DNA of 64,000 nt from Eubacterium maltosivorans. Lineage in GTDB: Bacteria > Bacillota > Clostridia > Eubacteriales > Eubacteriaceae. The DNA lies in assembly GCF_002441855.2 (NCBI RefSeq), contig NZ_CP029487.1, forward strand, positions 3,100,001-3,164,000. The letters are read 5' to 3'. Each line of letters opens with the position of its first letter. The stretch's first letter is position 1. Under the pieces are notes generated by a model. It was not told the DNA's origin and searched no databases. It saw only the letters and a list, made by a program, of their open reading frames with translations. Positions 1-7,974 of this stretch are shown here, in pieces. The translations under genes were made by a program, and so were the position numbers.

Positions 1-291
1 GGCAAGGAGGAACTTTATCTTTCCAGCGCAGACTGGATGCAGCGGAATCTGAACCGCCGCATTGAGACTTTGTTCCCGGTGGAGGACCCGGATTTGAAAA
101 ACGAGCTGAAGCATATACTGGACATCACCCTGCGCGATACCATCAAAACCCGCGTGATGACCGAAACCGGCGAGTACGTGAGGGTTGACAAGCGGGGTAA
201 GGAACTGTTAAGCTGTCAGCAGTACTTCTGCGAGGAGGCCGAAGGACAGTTTGAGGAAGCGAAGCGTAAATTGCGGCTGAAGGCAGAGTAG
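1..291 (+). CDS. ppk1: Polyphosphate kinase, C-terminal end (partial)
   Basis: This is the last ~96 residues of a gene that begins left of the window; the reading frame is open from base 1. The segment has the family C-terminal signature LSSADWMQRNLNRR followed by E..FPVED, which belongs to the second catalytic phospholipase-D-like domain of Ppk1. The enzyme polymerises the gamma-phosphate of ATP into polyphosphate. It ends 51 bp before an exopolyphosphatase gene, so synthesis and breakdown of polyphosphate are likely co-transcribed. Family assignment is firm; nothing can be said about the missing N-terminus. Confidence 0.9.
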   Translation, partial: GKEELYLSSADWMQRNLNRRIETLFPVEDPDLKNELKHILDITLRDTIKTRVMTETGEYVRVDKRGKELLSCQQYFCEEAEGQFEEAKRKLRLKAE

Positions 292-342
292 CGGCGGGTT
301 TGAAATTTGTTGAAAATCCTTAAATAGAGAAGGTGGAGAGAA

Positions 343-1872
343 ATGGATAAAAGTATTGGAGTCATTGATATTGGCTCAAACAGTGTGCACCTGGTGGTGG
401 GGGAATACCACAACAACGAGTATTTTCACATCATAGACGATGTCAAGGTAAATGTGCGTCTGTGCGAGGGGCTGTCTGAAACGGGCTGCCTGCGGGAAGA
501 CCGCATGGCGCTGGGGGAACAGACCCTCATGATGTTTAAAAATATGTGCGATACCTACAAGCTGGACAAGGTAATCGCCGTGGCCACCGCGGCAGTCCGC
601 AAGGCCAAAAACGGTCAGGTTTTTGTCGATCTGATCAAAAAAACAACCGGTATTGAGATTGAGATCATCCCAGGTGAGACCGAGGCCGCCATGGATTATC
701 TGGGCGCCATTAACACCATCGACATCCGCGACGCGCTGCTCATGGATATCGGCGGCGGCAGCGTGGAGTTTGTCCTGATCCGTGACCGCAAAATGGCGGA
801 CGCAGTGAGCCTGCCCTTTGGCTCCATCGACCTGACGGAAAAATTTGGGCTAGAGGATGTGGCGACACCGGGCAAGCTTCAGAAGCTGCACGCCTTTTTA
901 GAGGAGGCCTTCGCAGGGGTCGAGCTGTTTGAAAAAGCCAGAGGACTGCCCGTGCTGGGTGTGGGCGGCACGATTCGGAATATTGGCCGTATCCATCGCC
1001 GGGTGGTCGACTATCCTTTGGAAATTGCCCATAATTACCGTATGTGCGAGGATGAGGTCGCTAAAATCTGTCACATGACTGCGAAGATGAACCTGGAGGA
1101 ACGCAAAAACCTTAAGGGACTGTCCAAAGGCCGGACCGATATTTTTGTGGGCGCCAGCCAGGCGGTTTATAAGGTCATGCAGACCATTTTCTCACCAGAA
1201 TTGATCATCTCTGACGCCGGTCTGCGGGACGGCTTGATTTTCAAGCATTTCGGCAACGGGCCGGAGGATCTGGTCCACAATATCTTTGATAACTCCCTGG
1301 TCAATACCATGCTCAACTACGATGTCAATATTCCACACGCCTATCACGTGTACGGGCTGTCTGTGAAGCTGTTTGAACAGCTGAAGTCTTTGCACGGCAT
1401 CGAGGAGGATGTGTCCAGGATGATGAAAACCAGTGCCATGCTCCACGATGTGGGGATCAAAATCCAGTACAGCAACCACCACGAGCACAGCTTTTACCTG
1501 ATTTTGAACTCCGGACTCGAGGGCCTTTTGCAAAAGGAACTGCTCATGAGCGCTTTTATTGCCCTGAACCACCGGACTAACAAAAAGGTCAAGGTCGAGG
1601 CAGAATACATGACGCTGCTGCGTGAGGAGGACAAACGCCTCATTGACAAGCTCAGCCTTTTCCTCCAGATCGCTGAGTATCTGGACCGCAGCATGGACGG
1701 CATCGTGAAGGATATCGACTGCGACATTAAGGACGATGTGGTCGAGATGATGGTGCTGACCACCACCCATTCTGTCTTTGCGGATATGATCATCAGCGAG
1801 TGCGGTAAAAAATTTAAACGCGTGCTGGGCCGTGAGCTGACCATTAAGAACAAGGTCATCGCCGCGGTGTAG
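343..1872 (+). CDS. ppx: Exopolyphosphatase, Ppx/GppA family with HD-type C-terminus
   Basis: A 509-residue protein. The N-terminal half is an actin-like (ASKHA) phosphatase fold, with VIDIGSNSVHLVV near residue 7 and MDIGGGSVEF near residue 131 as the two phosphate-binding loops. The C-terminal half carries an HD-like segment (SAMLHDVGIKI, then HHEHS), as in long Ppx enzymes. It removes terminal phosphates from polyphosphate or hydrolyses pppGpp; sequence alone does not separate the two. The start has a good ribosome site (GGTGGAGAG). Its position after ppk1 supports the polyphosphate role. Confidence 0.9.
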   Translation: MDKSIGVIDIGSNSVHLVVGEYHNNEYFHIIDDVKVNVRLCEGLSETGCLREDRMALGEQTLMMFKNMCDTYKLDKVIAVATAAVRKAKNGQVFVDLIKKTTGIEIEIIPGETEAAMDYLGAINTIDIRDALLMDIGGGSVEFVLIRDRKMADAVSLPFGSIDLTEKFGLEDVATPGKLQKLHAFLEEAFAGVELFEKARGLPVLGVGGTIRNIGRIHRRVVDYPLEIAHNYRMCEDEVAKICHMTAKMNLEERKNLKGLSKGRTDIFVGASQAVYKVMQTIFSPELIISDAGLRDGLIFKHFGNGPEDLVHNIFDNSLVNTMLNYDVNIPHAYHVYGLSVKLFEQLKSLHGIEEDVSRMMKTSAMLHDVGIKIQYSNHHEHSFYLILNSGLEGLLQKELLMSAFIALNHRTNKKVKVEAEYMTLLREEDKRLIDKLSLFLQIAEYLDRSMDGIVKDIDCDIKDDVVEMMVLTTTHSVFADMIISECGKKFKRVLGRELTIKNKVIAAV

Positions 1873-1892
1873 GCAGACATGATTGATGCTGC

Positions 1893-1935
1893 AAAAAATA
1901 CCGAAAAATCCCATCCGGGGACTTTTCGGTATTTT
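1893..1935. terminator. Palindromic terminator, family copy 1
   Basis: An inverted repeat with arms AAAAATACCGAAAA and TTTTCGGTATTTTT around a short C/G-rich loop. It lies 20 bp after the ppx stop and between convergent genes, so it can serve both strands. It belongs to the dispersed palindrome family also seen at 4371, 5507, 7898 and 18092. Confidence 0.8.
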
Positions 1936-1957
1936 TGTATCTAAAGCCAGTGCCCGT

Positions 1958-2908
1958 TTAATTTTTCAGGATGGCGGTCATGGCCTCTTTAAAAGCCCGG
2001 GGATTGTCAAGCATTGGGCTGTGGCCTGCATCTTTGATCCGGAATTCCCTTTTGACCGGTGCGGTGAGGCGCTTCAGGTATTTCTCTGCTTCGCTGGCCG
2101 GGGTGGTCATGTCACGGTCCCCGGAGATAAAGTAGACGGGCACCTGATAGTCATGGCTGTAGTCATAGAGGGTGAAATTGCCCACTGAGACGAGCAGCGC
2201 GGTGTTGATTTTACTGCTCTGGAACAGGCCGAGGATATCCGAAGGTTTAAAAATAGGGCTTTTGAGCGCGGATTTGATGATCGCTCCGGTTTTGCCGTCC
2301 GGAAAGTATTTTTGCTTCAGGGCGCTGACTTTGGTCATTTTCTGGAGCATGACTTCATCGAATGGACGCTCTGGATATGGGCCGATACGGCGCAGCTTTT
2401 TGATGTCGCGGCTGTTGCCGGAGCGGATCACCGCGCCTTTGAGCGCATTGTAGCCAGCCTGCTCGTTTTCGATCACGTCCACCAGCTGGCCTACGCCGAT
2501 ATAGGCCGCTACGTTTTCAGGGTGCTCCAGGGCGTAGAGGGCGCCAAGCACAGTCCCCCAGGAATGTCCCAGAACATAGAGCTTATCTTTATGATATTGT
2601 TTTTTAAGCGTTTCGACGGTCTCATGCAGGTCAGTCATGAGGCTGTGCAGGTCGGGAGCCGCGCCGGGATTGCGCATAAAGGTTTTGCCGGTGCCGCGCT
2701 GGTCGTAGTGGACCACAGTGCACAGGTCTGAGAAAATCGACTCCATCACATAGGCAAAATAAGCCTCGGAGGAGCCGGGCCCGCCGTGGACAAAGAGCAG
2801 AACTGGCAGCTCGGGCGCGGCGGTATAGTGGAGGGTATACTCCTCAATGCCGTTTACAGCAATGTATGTTTCTGTGAAATTATCGGGTATGGGTGCTTTC
2901 TTTTTCAT
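1958..2908 (-). CDS. Alpha/beta hydrolase, prolyl aminopeptidase-like (S33)
   Basis: A 316-residue cytoplasmic hydrolase. The oxyanion-hole motif HGGPGS is near residue 40 and the nucleophile elbow is GHSWGT. The late Asp (SGDRDMTTP) and His (DAGHSPM) complete the triad in the usual order. The HGGPG and GxSWG combination is typical of proline iminopeptidases and related S33 enzymes, but substrate cannot be read from sequence. The start follows a strong AAAGGAGG site. It is a single gene, convergent with ppx. Confidence 0.8.
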   Translation of the reverse strand: MKKKAPIPDNFTETYIAVNGIEEYTLHYTAAPELPVLLFVHGGPGSSEAYFAYVMESIFSDLCTVVHYDQRGTGKTFMRNPGAAPDLHSLMTDLHETVETLKKQYHKDKLYVLGHSWGTVLGALYALEHPENVAAYIGVGQLVDVIENEQAGYNALKGAVIRSGNSRDIKKLRRIGPYPERPFDEVMLQKMTKVSALKQKYFPDGKTGAIIKSALKSPIFKPSDILGLFQSSKINTALLVSVGNFTLYDYSHDYQVPVYFISGDRDMTTPASEAEKYLKRLTAPVKREFRIKDAGHSPMLDNPRAFKEAMTAILKN

Positions 2909-3039
2909 GATGACCTCCTTTGGGATTAGTATTAGTGTACCCCAGAAGCAGAGGAAAGAAAAGGGAATTCAGGTTTATAAAAGAAAATAAAAAGCAAAAA
3001 AGCGTATAATGGGGACAGCAAGATGATTGGAGGATATGG

Positions 3040-3519
3040 ATGGAAGTATTGACATTAAGCAGCAGAGATTTTGAGGCCGGGGGCTGGATTCCCAGAAAAA
3101 ATTCGGCCAGAGGTGAAAACCGCTCCCCGGCCCTGACACTGGAGGGGATCACGCCAGAGGCCAGGTCACTGGCCGTCACCATGGACGACGCGTCGCATCC
3201 TTTATTTAAAAATTATAATCACTGGGTCATCTGGAATCTGCCCGTGCAGGCAGAGATTCCGGAGGGTATTCCGGCGGGCAAGATCGTGGACAACCTGGGC
3301 GGAGCGGTGCAGGGGATGGCCTATGGCAGGCATGTTTACAAAGGGCCGAAGCCGCCGTTTAAGTCGGTTCATACCTATACCTTTACCGCCTATGTACTGG
3401 ACTGTGAGATCAGCCTGCCACCGGAAAGCCACCGGGCTGAGCTGCTTGCAGTCATAGAAGGGCATGTGCTGCAGAGAGCGACCCTGTCGGCAAAGTTCCA
3501 GAGCCGGCGTAAGGAGTAG
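3040..3519 (+). CDS. YbhB/YbcL family PEBP-like protein
   Basis: A 159-residue soluble protein of the Raf-kinase-inhibitor-like (PEBP) family. Visible family marks are an early ALTLEGI..EARSLAVTMDD stretch, the HWVIWNLP block and the later YKGPKPPF and HTYTFTAYVLD blocks that line the anion-binding pocket. Length is normal for the bacterial family. The biochemical function of bacterial members is poorly defined. The start follows GGAGG at 3029 by about 6 nt. It is probably monocistronic, divergent from the hydrolase gene. Confidence 0.85.
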   Translation: MEVLTLSSRDFEAGGWIPRKNSARGENRSPALTLEGITPEARSLAVTMDDASHPLFKNYNHWVIWNLPVQAEIPEGIPAGKIVDNLGGAVQGMAYGRHVYKGPKPPFKSVHTYTFTAYVLDCEISLPPESHRAELLAVIEGHVLQRATLSAKFQSRRKE

Positions 3520-3576
3520 AAGGGATCTGCGGGGGATTTTCAGATTGTACAAAATTCAGGATTTTAAATAAAGAGA

Positions 3577-3605
3577 TTGCGCAAAAGGCGAAAGCAGTTT
3601 ATAAT
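3577..3605 (+). promoter_or_regulatory. Sigma-A promoter of a candidate non-coding RNA
   Basis: TTGCGC at 3577 and TATAAT at 3600 are separated by exactly 17 bp. No convincing ORF starts in the next 250 bp, so the promoter probably serves the structured RNA that follows. Confidence 0.7.
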
Positions 3606-3611
3606 AAAGGG

Positions 3612-3863
3612 TAGAAAACTGAATAGAAAATGCGGCATCCGGAATAGTGTTCGCACCACTAATCCGGCTTGCGCAAGGTGTAGACCCACCGTACACAACG
3701 GCCTCTTGGGGCACGTACCGCATTACTTATTATAGATGATTTGAGTTCCAAAAACAAGGGATTCGTCCAACTATTTAAGTAGGCTTTTGTTTGTGTTAGC
3801 ATTTTTAAGAAGAAGAATCTTTTTAGCTGTGTACAGGTGGCGTCTGCCCTGCACAGCTTTTTT
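3612..3863 (+). ncRNA. Candidate structured non-coding RNA, family not recognised
   Basis: About 250 nt lie between a consensus promoter and a strong intrinsic terminator. An outer stem pairs AATGCGG (3629-3635) with CCGCATT (3718-3724). Inside it an 11-bp hairpin with one mismatch pairs 3639-3649 with 3657-3667, and GTGTA (3678) can pair with TACAC (3692). The remaining 100 nt up to the terminator is AT-rich. I do not see SRP, 6S, tmRNA or RNase P signatures. A raiA-motif type RNA is possible from the size and host, but that is a guess. Confidence 0.6.
3825..3863 (+). terminator. Terminator of the candidate RNA
   Basis: The stem AGCTGTG-ta-CAGG pairs with CCTG-CACAGCT and is followed by a run of T. 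It is 94 bp upstream of the next start codon, so it could alternatively act as an attenuator for that gene. Confidence 0.75.
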
Positions 3864-3956
3864 ATTTGGACTTTCTGATGACAGCGGGGAAGCAGGCCTT
3901 TTCCGCTGTCTGCTTATTCACTGAAAGGGAATAATAAGGATGGGAGGTGCCAGTAA

Positions 3957-4361
3957 ATGAAAAAAGAACGATCTCCGGGGTTTTCCCAGAAGGGAGACAG
4001 GTACTATGCTAAAGGAAGCTTTTTTGATGAGGATAAAACCTTTGACGGCCGGCTGGCGCGTGTTGAGCGCCATGTGGCCCGGGACCCTGATGCGCCGGAC
4101 TCCAAACGGCTTTACAGCTTTCACACTTTTGTGATTCAAAAGGGCGCAAAAACCCGGACCTATGTCTTTAAAGGCGTAAAGGAGATTAATCTGACGGGCT
4201 ATTTTAAGGAAGGTGACCGGGTACGGCATCATTACGGCCATGCGATTCCGGAAAAGTATGATAAGTCTGGAGACTCGGAAGTGGTCTGTATTGTGTGTGG
4301 CGAGCCAGTCAACTGCCGGCGGAGCGTCTGCCCCTACTGCGGAAGTGTTTTGCTGAAATAA
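3957..4361 (+). CDS. Hypothetical protein with C-terminal zinc ribbon
   Basis: A 134-residue protein of no recognised family. The first 105 residues are charged and rich in aromatic and basic residues (for example DEDKTFDGRLARVERHV). The last 30 residues hold CIVCGEPVNC and CPYCG, four Cys in two CxxC knuckles consistent with one structural zinc. There is no signal peptide or membrane segment. The start follows GGGAGGTG. It stands alone between the candidate RNA terminator and a palindromic terminator. A nucleic-acid or protein-binding role is only a possibility. Confidence 0.7.
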   Translation: MKKERSPGFSQKGDRYYAKGSFFDEDKTFDGRLARVERHVARDPDAPDSKRLYSFHTFVIQKGAKTRTYVFKGVKEINLTGYFKEGDRVRHHYGHAIPEKYDKSGDSEVVCIVCGEPVNCRRSVCPYCGSVLLK

Positions 4362-4370
4362 GTTGATACA

Positions 4371-4414
4371 GAAAATACAGAAAAGTCAGCGTTTTGGACT
4401 TTTCTGTATTTTTT
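4371..4414. terminator. Palindromic terminator, family copy 2
   Basis: Arms AAAATACAGAAAAGTC and GACTTTTCTGTATTTT surround a 9-nt loop and are followed by TTGTACC. The element starts 9 bp after the preceding stop codon. Confidence 0.85.
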
Positions 4415-4489
4415 GTACCCAAATTAAAGCCATTTGCCGGTCTGTTCATGTTATAATGAATGAAAAGTAACTTGGAAAGGAAGAATGCC

Positions 4490-5455
4490 ATGGGTTTAAT
4501 CACCATTGTGATCCCCTGTTATAATGAGGAGGCGGTGCTGCCGGCCTTTTATCAGGCCGTCTGTGAGGCGACCGCGGCCTTTCCAGCGTCGGAGGATTTT
4601 GAGCTTTTGTTTGTGGACGATGGCTCTGGCGACAGCACCCTCGCAGTGCTCCGGGACTTTGCCGGGCGTGACCGCCGGGTGCGCTACCTGTCCTTCTCAC
4701 GCAATTTCGGCAAGGAGGCCGCCATCTACGCGGGACTTAAGCACGCCAGAGGCGACCTGGTGGCGCTGATGGACGCTGATCTGCAGGACCCGCCGGATTA
4801 TCTGCTCAAAATGTACTTAGCCATCACCGAAGAGGGCTACGACTGCGCAGCGGCCAGACGGGTGAGCCGCAGAGGCGAGCCGAGAATCCGCTCCTTTCTG
4901 GCCAGACGTTTCTACCGGATCATGCGCCGGATATCCAATGCCGACATCGTGGACGGCGCCCGGGACTTCAGGATGATGACCAGGCCGGTCGTCGAGGCGA
5001 TCCTCAGCGTGACGGAGTACAACCGGTTCTCAAAGGGCATTTTTGGCTGGGTGGGCTTTAAGACCAAATGGCTGGAGTATGAAAACATCAAACGTGCGGC
5101 CGGGGAGACCAAGTGGTCGGTCTGGAAGCTGTTTAAATACTCGATGGAGGGCATCACTGCCTTTTCAGTGGCGCCTCTGGCGCTGGCCTCCTTCGGCGGC
5201 ATCGCCCTGTGCGGCGTGGCCGTCATCGCCATTCTGTTCATCATCATCCGCCAGCTGCTCTACGGCGGCTCCGCCTTTGGCTGGCCTTCCATGGCCTGTA
5301 TCGTGATCTTCATCGGCGGCATTCAGCTGCTGTGTGTGGGCATTCTGGGACAATATCTGGCCAAAACTTATCTGGAGGTCAAGGAGCGCCCGGTTTACAT
5401 TGTGCGGGAGGAATCCCGGCATGTGGATAGAGCCGATGGTGAGCGGCAGAGATAA
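4490..5455 (+). CDS. Family 2 glycosyltransferase, polyprenyl-phosphate type
   Basis: A 321-residue membrane-associated GT-A enzyme. TIVIPCYNEE at the N-terminus, LLFVDDGSGD and DADLQDPP (the metal-binding D-x-D region) mark the GT2 catalytic domain. Two hydrophobic segments near residues 225-250 and 260-290 anchor the C-terminus. This layout is that of GtrB/YkcC-like transferases, which load a sugar onto undecaprenyl phosphate. I chose the ATG at 4490 because the GT2 fold begins there and GGAAAGG lies 8 nt upstream; a longer frame from 4460 has no ribosome site. Confidence 0.85.
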   Translation: MGLITIVIPCYNEEAVLPAFYQAVCEATAAFPASEDFELLFVDDGSGDSTLAVLRDFAGRDRRVRYLSFSRNFGKEAAIYAGLKHARGDLVALMDADLQDPPDYLLKMYLAITEEGYDCAAARRVSRRGEPRIRSFLARRFYRIMRRISNADIVDGARDFRMMTRPVVEAILSVTEYNRFSKGIFGWVGFKTKWLEYENIKRAAGETKWSVWKLFKYSMEGITAFSVAPLALASFGGIALCGVAVIAILFIIIRQLLYGGSAFGWPSMACIVIFIGGIQLLCVGILGQYLAKTYLEVKERPVYIVREESRHVDRADGERQR

Positions 5456-5506
5456 ATGGGAATCATTTAAGCATCGTCCGTTACAATAGGCTTCATAGGA
5501 CATACG

Positions 5507-5548
5507 AAAAATGCCAAAAAGTCCAGAAAAAGACTTTTCGGCATTTTT
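5507..5548. terminator. Palindromic terminator, family copy 3
   Basis: The arms read AAAAATGCC..AAAAGTC and GACTTTTCGGCATTTTT and are followed by TTGTACC. The element separates the glycosyltransferase gene from the phosphoesterase gene. Confidence 0.85.
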
Positions 5549-5595
5549 TGTACCTTACCTGTAAGAAATGACGACCTGAAAGGATTTGATCATAG

Positions 5596-6402
5596 ATGAA
5601 GAAAACAATCATGACCGCCCTGGCCGGGGTCGGCCTGCTGGCGGCTTACAGCATTCTTGTGGAGCCGAACCGCCTGGCGGTAAAAAAACACGCGGTGGGC
5701 AGCGGCGAGACGCGGCTGCGGGTGGTCCAGCTCACCGATATTCATATCGGTCCCTTTTATCCCAGGCGCAAAGTCGCCCGTCTGGTGCGCAGGGTCAACC
5801 GGCTCTCGCCCGACGTGGTGGTGTTCACCGGCGACTTGTACGACCGCTTTATCCATTACCGGCGTGAGGACGCGGCCGGCCCGCTTGCAGAGCTGGAAGC
5901 GCCTATGGGTAAATTCGCGGTCTGGGGCAATCACGACTGCACCAAGATGGCAAGATGGTACGCGCCGGTGCTGGAACAGGCGGGCTTTACCCTGCTGGAA
6001 AACGAGGCGGTGTGCCTCCCGGCCGGAGAGGGACGGACCCTGGCCATCGGCGGCGTCGATGACTTGCTCTATGGCGAACCCGATGTCCGGCAGACGGTCC
6101 GGGGCACAGCGGGTGGTGATTACAGAATCATTCTCATGCACGAGCCCGACGGGGCGGACCGGTTGAAGGGAGCCGGGGTGGATTTGATTCTCTCCGGCCA
6201 CACCCACGGCGGGCAGATCCGCCTGCCGCTGCTGCCCACCGTGCCCACAGACCTCGGGAAAAAATATATCCGCGGCTTTTACACCATCGATGTGGAAAAC
6301 AGCACGGAGTTGTATGTGAACAAAGGCATCGGCTGCACCCAGATTCCGGCCCGCCTCGGCGCGGCGCCGGAGATCGCGGTCTTTGATATTAAAATGACGT
6401 AG
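5596..6402 (+). CDS. Metallophosphoesterase, YkuE/YaeI-like
   Basis: A 268-residue calcineurin-like phosphoesterase. The five dimetal-site blocks are all present in order: QLTDIHIG, FTGDLYDR, WGNHDC, MHEPD and SGHTHGGQ. The N-terminus has one hydrophobic segment (TALAGVGLLAAYSILV) that is an uncleaved signal anchor, placing the active site outside the membrane as in YkuE/YaeI. Those relatives act on UDP-sugar or lipid-linked phosphates; the substrate here is not known. It is flanked by a family terminator and by a decayed inverted-repeat element. Confidence 0.85.
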   Translation: MKKTIMTALAGVGLLAAYSILVEPNRLAVKKHAVGSGETRLRVVQLTDIHIGPFYPRRKVARLVRRVNRLSPDVVVFTGDLYDRFIHYRREDAAGPLAELEAPMGKFAVWGNHDCTKMARWYAPVLEQAGFTLLENEAVCLPAGEGRTLAIGGVDDLLYGEPDVRQTVRGTAGGDYRIILMHEPDGADRLKGAGVDLILSGHTHGGQIRLPLLPTVPTDLGKKYIRGFYTIDVENSTELYVNKGIGCTQIPARLGAAPEIAVFDIKMT

Positions 6403-6521
6403 TATGTGGGAGAGCAGAAGGGTTAAGGCGAAGCTGAATTTGAGAAAAATCTGGAGATAAAGGTTGAGATCATTCGAGTGGAAAATGAATGAACGTCTTG
6501 GCGATCACCAAAACGAAAAAA

Positions 6522-6592
6522 ACGCGGCCGCAGGCCGCGTCAAATCAAAATGCGTCAGCATTTTGCTCCTATAATTCTCCATTTTTAATTAA
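6522..6592. repeat. Decayed copy of the MITE-like inverted-repeat element
   Basis: Two perfect hairpins, ACGCGGCC-gca-GGCCGCGT at 6522 and AAAATGC-gtca-GCATTTT at 6547, are followed by GCTCCTATAATTCTCCATTTT. The reverse complement of that end matches AATGGAGAATTA.AGGAGC of the intact element at 16476. The opposite terminal repeat is not recognisable here. Confidence 0.6.
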
Positions 6593-6595
6593 TCC

Positions 6596-7129
6596 CTAAC
6601 CCCGGTCAAAGTAAGGTGATTTTCCCTTAGCGGAAAGTGGAATCCCCAGCACCATGGTCATTTTTTCGTCCAGATAGCCCAGAGAAATGGCCGCCTTCCC
6701 CACAGAAAACATGATGCGGTTGTCTACATGGGCGGATGCGGCCACGCTCACGGCAGAACCAAGGGCAATCCCCAGATCCATGGGGTCAAAGGCACAGAGT
6801 CCGTTTTCACGGGCGCACTCAGCACAGTTCTCGTGGCCGCAGTACTGGCAGGCCTCGTTCAGGCCTCTCTGGCCAGCGCTGGCGCCGATGAGCACCACAG
6901 CCGCGCTGTCGCGCACATTCTGCGCGTCGCGGATAAAAAAGGCCAGATCCTGCGCCTTGCCCAGACGGTCCATTTCAGCTGCCAGCGCCTCCTTTTCCAC
7001 GTCCGTCAGGTAACAGGAATCAATGTGGTCGACGCCGCGGGCTTTGGGCGCTGTACGGGCAGCCACACACATGCTCTGGGCTACGCTTAAAATACCGGAT
7101 GTCTCAGCATCCTGAGAATGACAAATCAT
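6596..7129 (-). CDS. DUF2148 ferredoxin-domain protein
   Basis: A 177-residue soluble protein. The family signature is a Cys-rich cluster, CQYCGHENCAEC, near the middle, followed by DLGIALGSAVSVAA and a C-terminal VLGIPLS.KGKSPYFDR block. Members are common in anaerobes, and the Cys cluster is thought to bind an iron-sulfur centre; no reaction is assigned. The start at 7129 is chosen because AAGGAGG precedes it; the frame remains open upstream to 7282, but that extension has no ribosome site and overlaps the neighbouring promoter region. Confidence 0.8.
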   Translation of the reverse strand: MICHSQDAETSGILSVAQSMCVAARTAPKARGVDHIDSCYLTDVEKEALAAEMDRLGKAQDLAFFIRDAQNVRDSAAVVLIGASAGQRGLNEACQYCGHENCAECARENGLCAFDPMDLGIALGSAVSVAASAHVDNRIMFSVGKAAISLGYLDEKMTMVLGIPLSAKGKSPYFDRG

Positions 7130-7275
7130 TTTAAAAGCCTCCTTCTTATGACAATGCTTTTTAAGATTATAGCACAAAGTCCTGTAAGAAACCAAAATTG
7201 TATCAAAAAAGCCTTGACCTTCCCCTGCGCGGGAGATGTTATCCTGAAGATAAGAAAAAACAGGAGGATACTCAG

Positions 7276-7896
7276 ATGACAATCGCCAAGATGGATTATA
7301 AAAAAGAATACAAGGATTTATACATGCCGGGAAAAAAGCCCGGACGCATTACTGTGCCAGAGATCGCCTTTATGATGGTGGATGGCGCCGGCGCGCCGGA
7401 AAGCCCGTGCTACCAAAACGCGGTGGGCGTCCTGTACGCCCTCAGCTTTGGCATCAAGATGCAGAAGATGAAGGACAGGCCGCCAGAGGGCTATTTCGAA
7501 TATGTTGTGCCGCCCCTGGAGGGCCTGTGGTGGTGTGTTTCAGATAATCGTGACGACTGGCAGTGGACCTCCATGATCCGCCAGCCTGAATTTGTGACGT
7601 CTGAGCTGTATGAAGCTGTGCTTCTGGAGAGCAGGGAAAAAAAGCCGGAGCTTGATTTTGAGACGGTCCGTTTTCAGCGTTTTGACGAGGGAGACTGCGT
7701 CCAGATCATGCACATCGGCCCTTATGCGGACGAGGGAAGGTCTTTTGATGAGCTGGCCGCCTTCATGGAAGCCGAGGGTCTGGCCCGCCGCCCAGGGTGG
7801 GAACAGAAGCATCATGAAATCTACCTCTCCGACCCGCGCCGGGCAAAGCCAGAGCGCTTGAAAACCGTACTGCGCATGCCGATCGCAGCCGTTTAA
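7276..7896 (+). CDS. GyrI-like small-molecule-binding domain protein
   Basis: A 206-residue soluble protein. It opens with MDYKKEYKDLYMPGKKPGRITVPE and continues with the FMMVDGAGAP block typical of the GyrI-like (SOUL/BacI-related) fold often annotated as a transcription-regulator effector domain without a helix-turn-helix. Late blocks are CVQIMHIGPYADE and H.EIYLSDPRR.KPE. Stand-alone members are thought to bind or hydrolyse small molecules; the ligand is unknown. The start follows CAGGAGG. It is divergent from the DUF2148 gene. Confidence 0.8.
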   Translation: MTIAKMDYKKEYKDLYMPGKKPGRITVPEIAFMMVDGAGAPESPCYQNAVGVLYALSFGIKMQKMKDRPPEGYFEYVVPPLEGLWWCVSDNRDDWQWTSMIRQPEFVTSELYEAVLLESREKKPELDFETVRFQRFDEGDCVQIMHIGPYADEGRSFDELAAFMEAEGLARRPGWEQKHHEIYLSDPRRAKPERLKTVLRMPIAAV

Positions 7897-7897
7897 G

Positions 7898-7950
7898 ATA
7901 CAAATAATGCGGAAAAGTTTCAATTTTGGACTTTTCCGCATTATTTGTAT
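7898..7950. terminator. Palindromic terminator, family copy 4 (perfect 21-bp arms)
   Basis: The arms at 7898-7918 and 7930-7950 are exact reverse complements over 21 bp, with core ATGCGGAAAAGT and ACTTTTCCGCAT. This is the most symmetrical copy of the family. It sits between convergent genes. Confidence 0.85.
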
Positions 7951-7974
7951 GTCAAATCACTTTCTGTTTAAAAA

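Noticed and set aside
1192-1914. A 240-codon open frame on the minus strand over ppx
   Set aside because: Antisense shadow of the Ppx HD region; the product is Val/His-rich and lacks domain features.
3612-3863. SRP RNA, 6S RNA or tmRNA
   Set aside because: The SRP tetraloop/GGAAGGAAGC-type core, a tmRNA acceptor end and a typical 6S central bubble are not visible.
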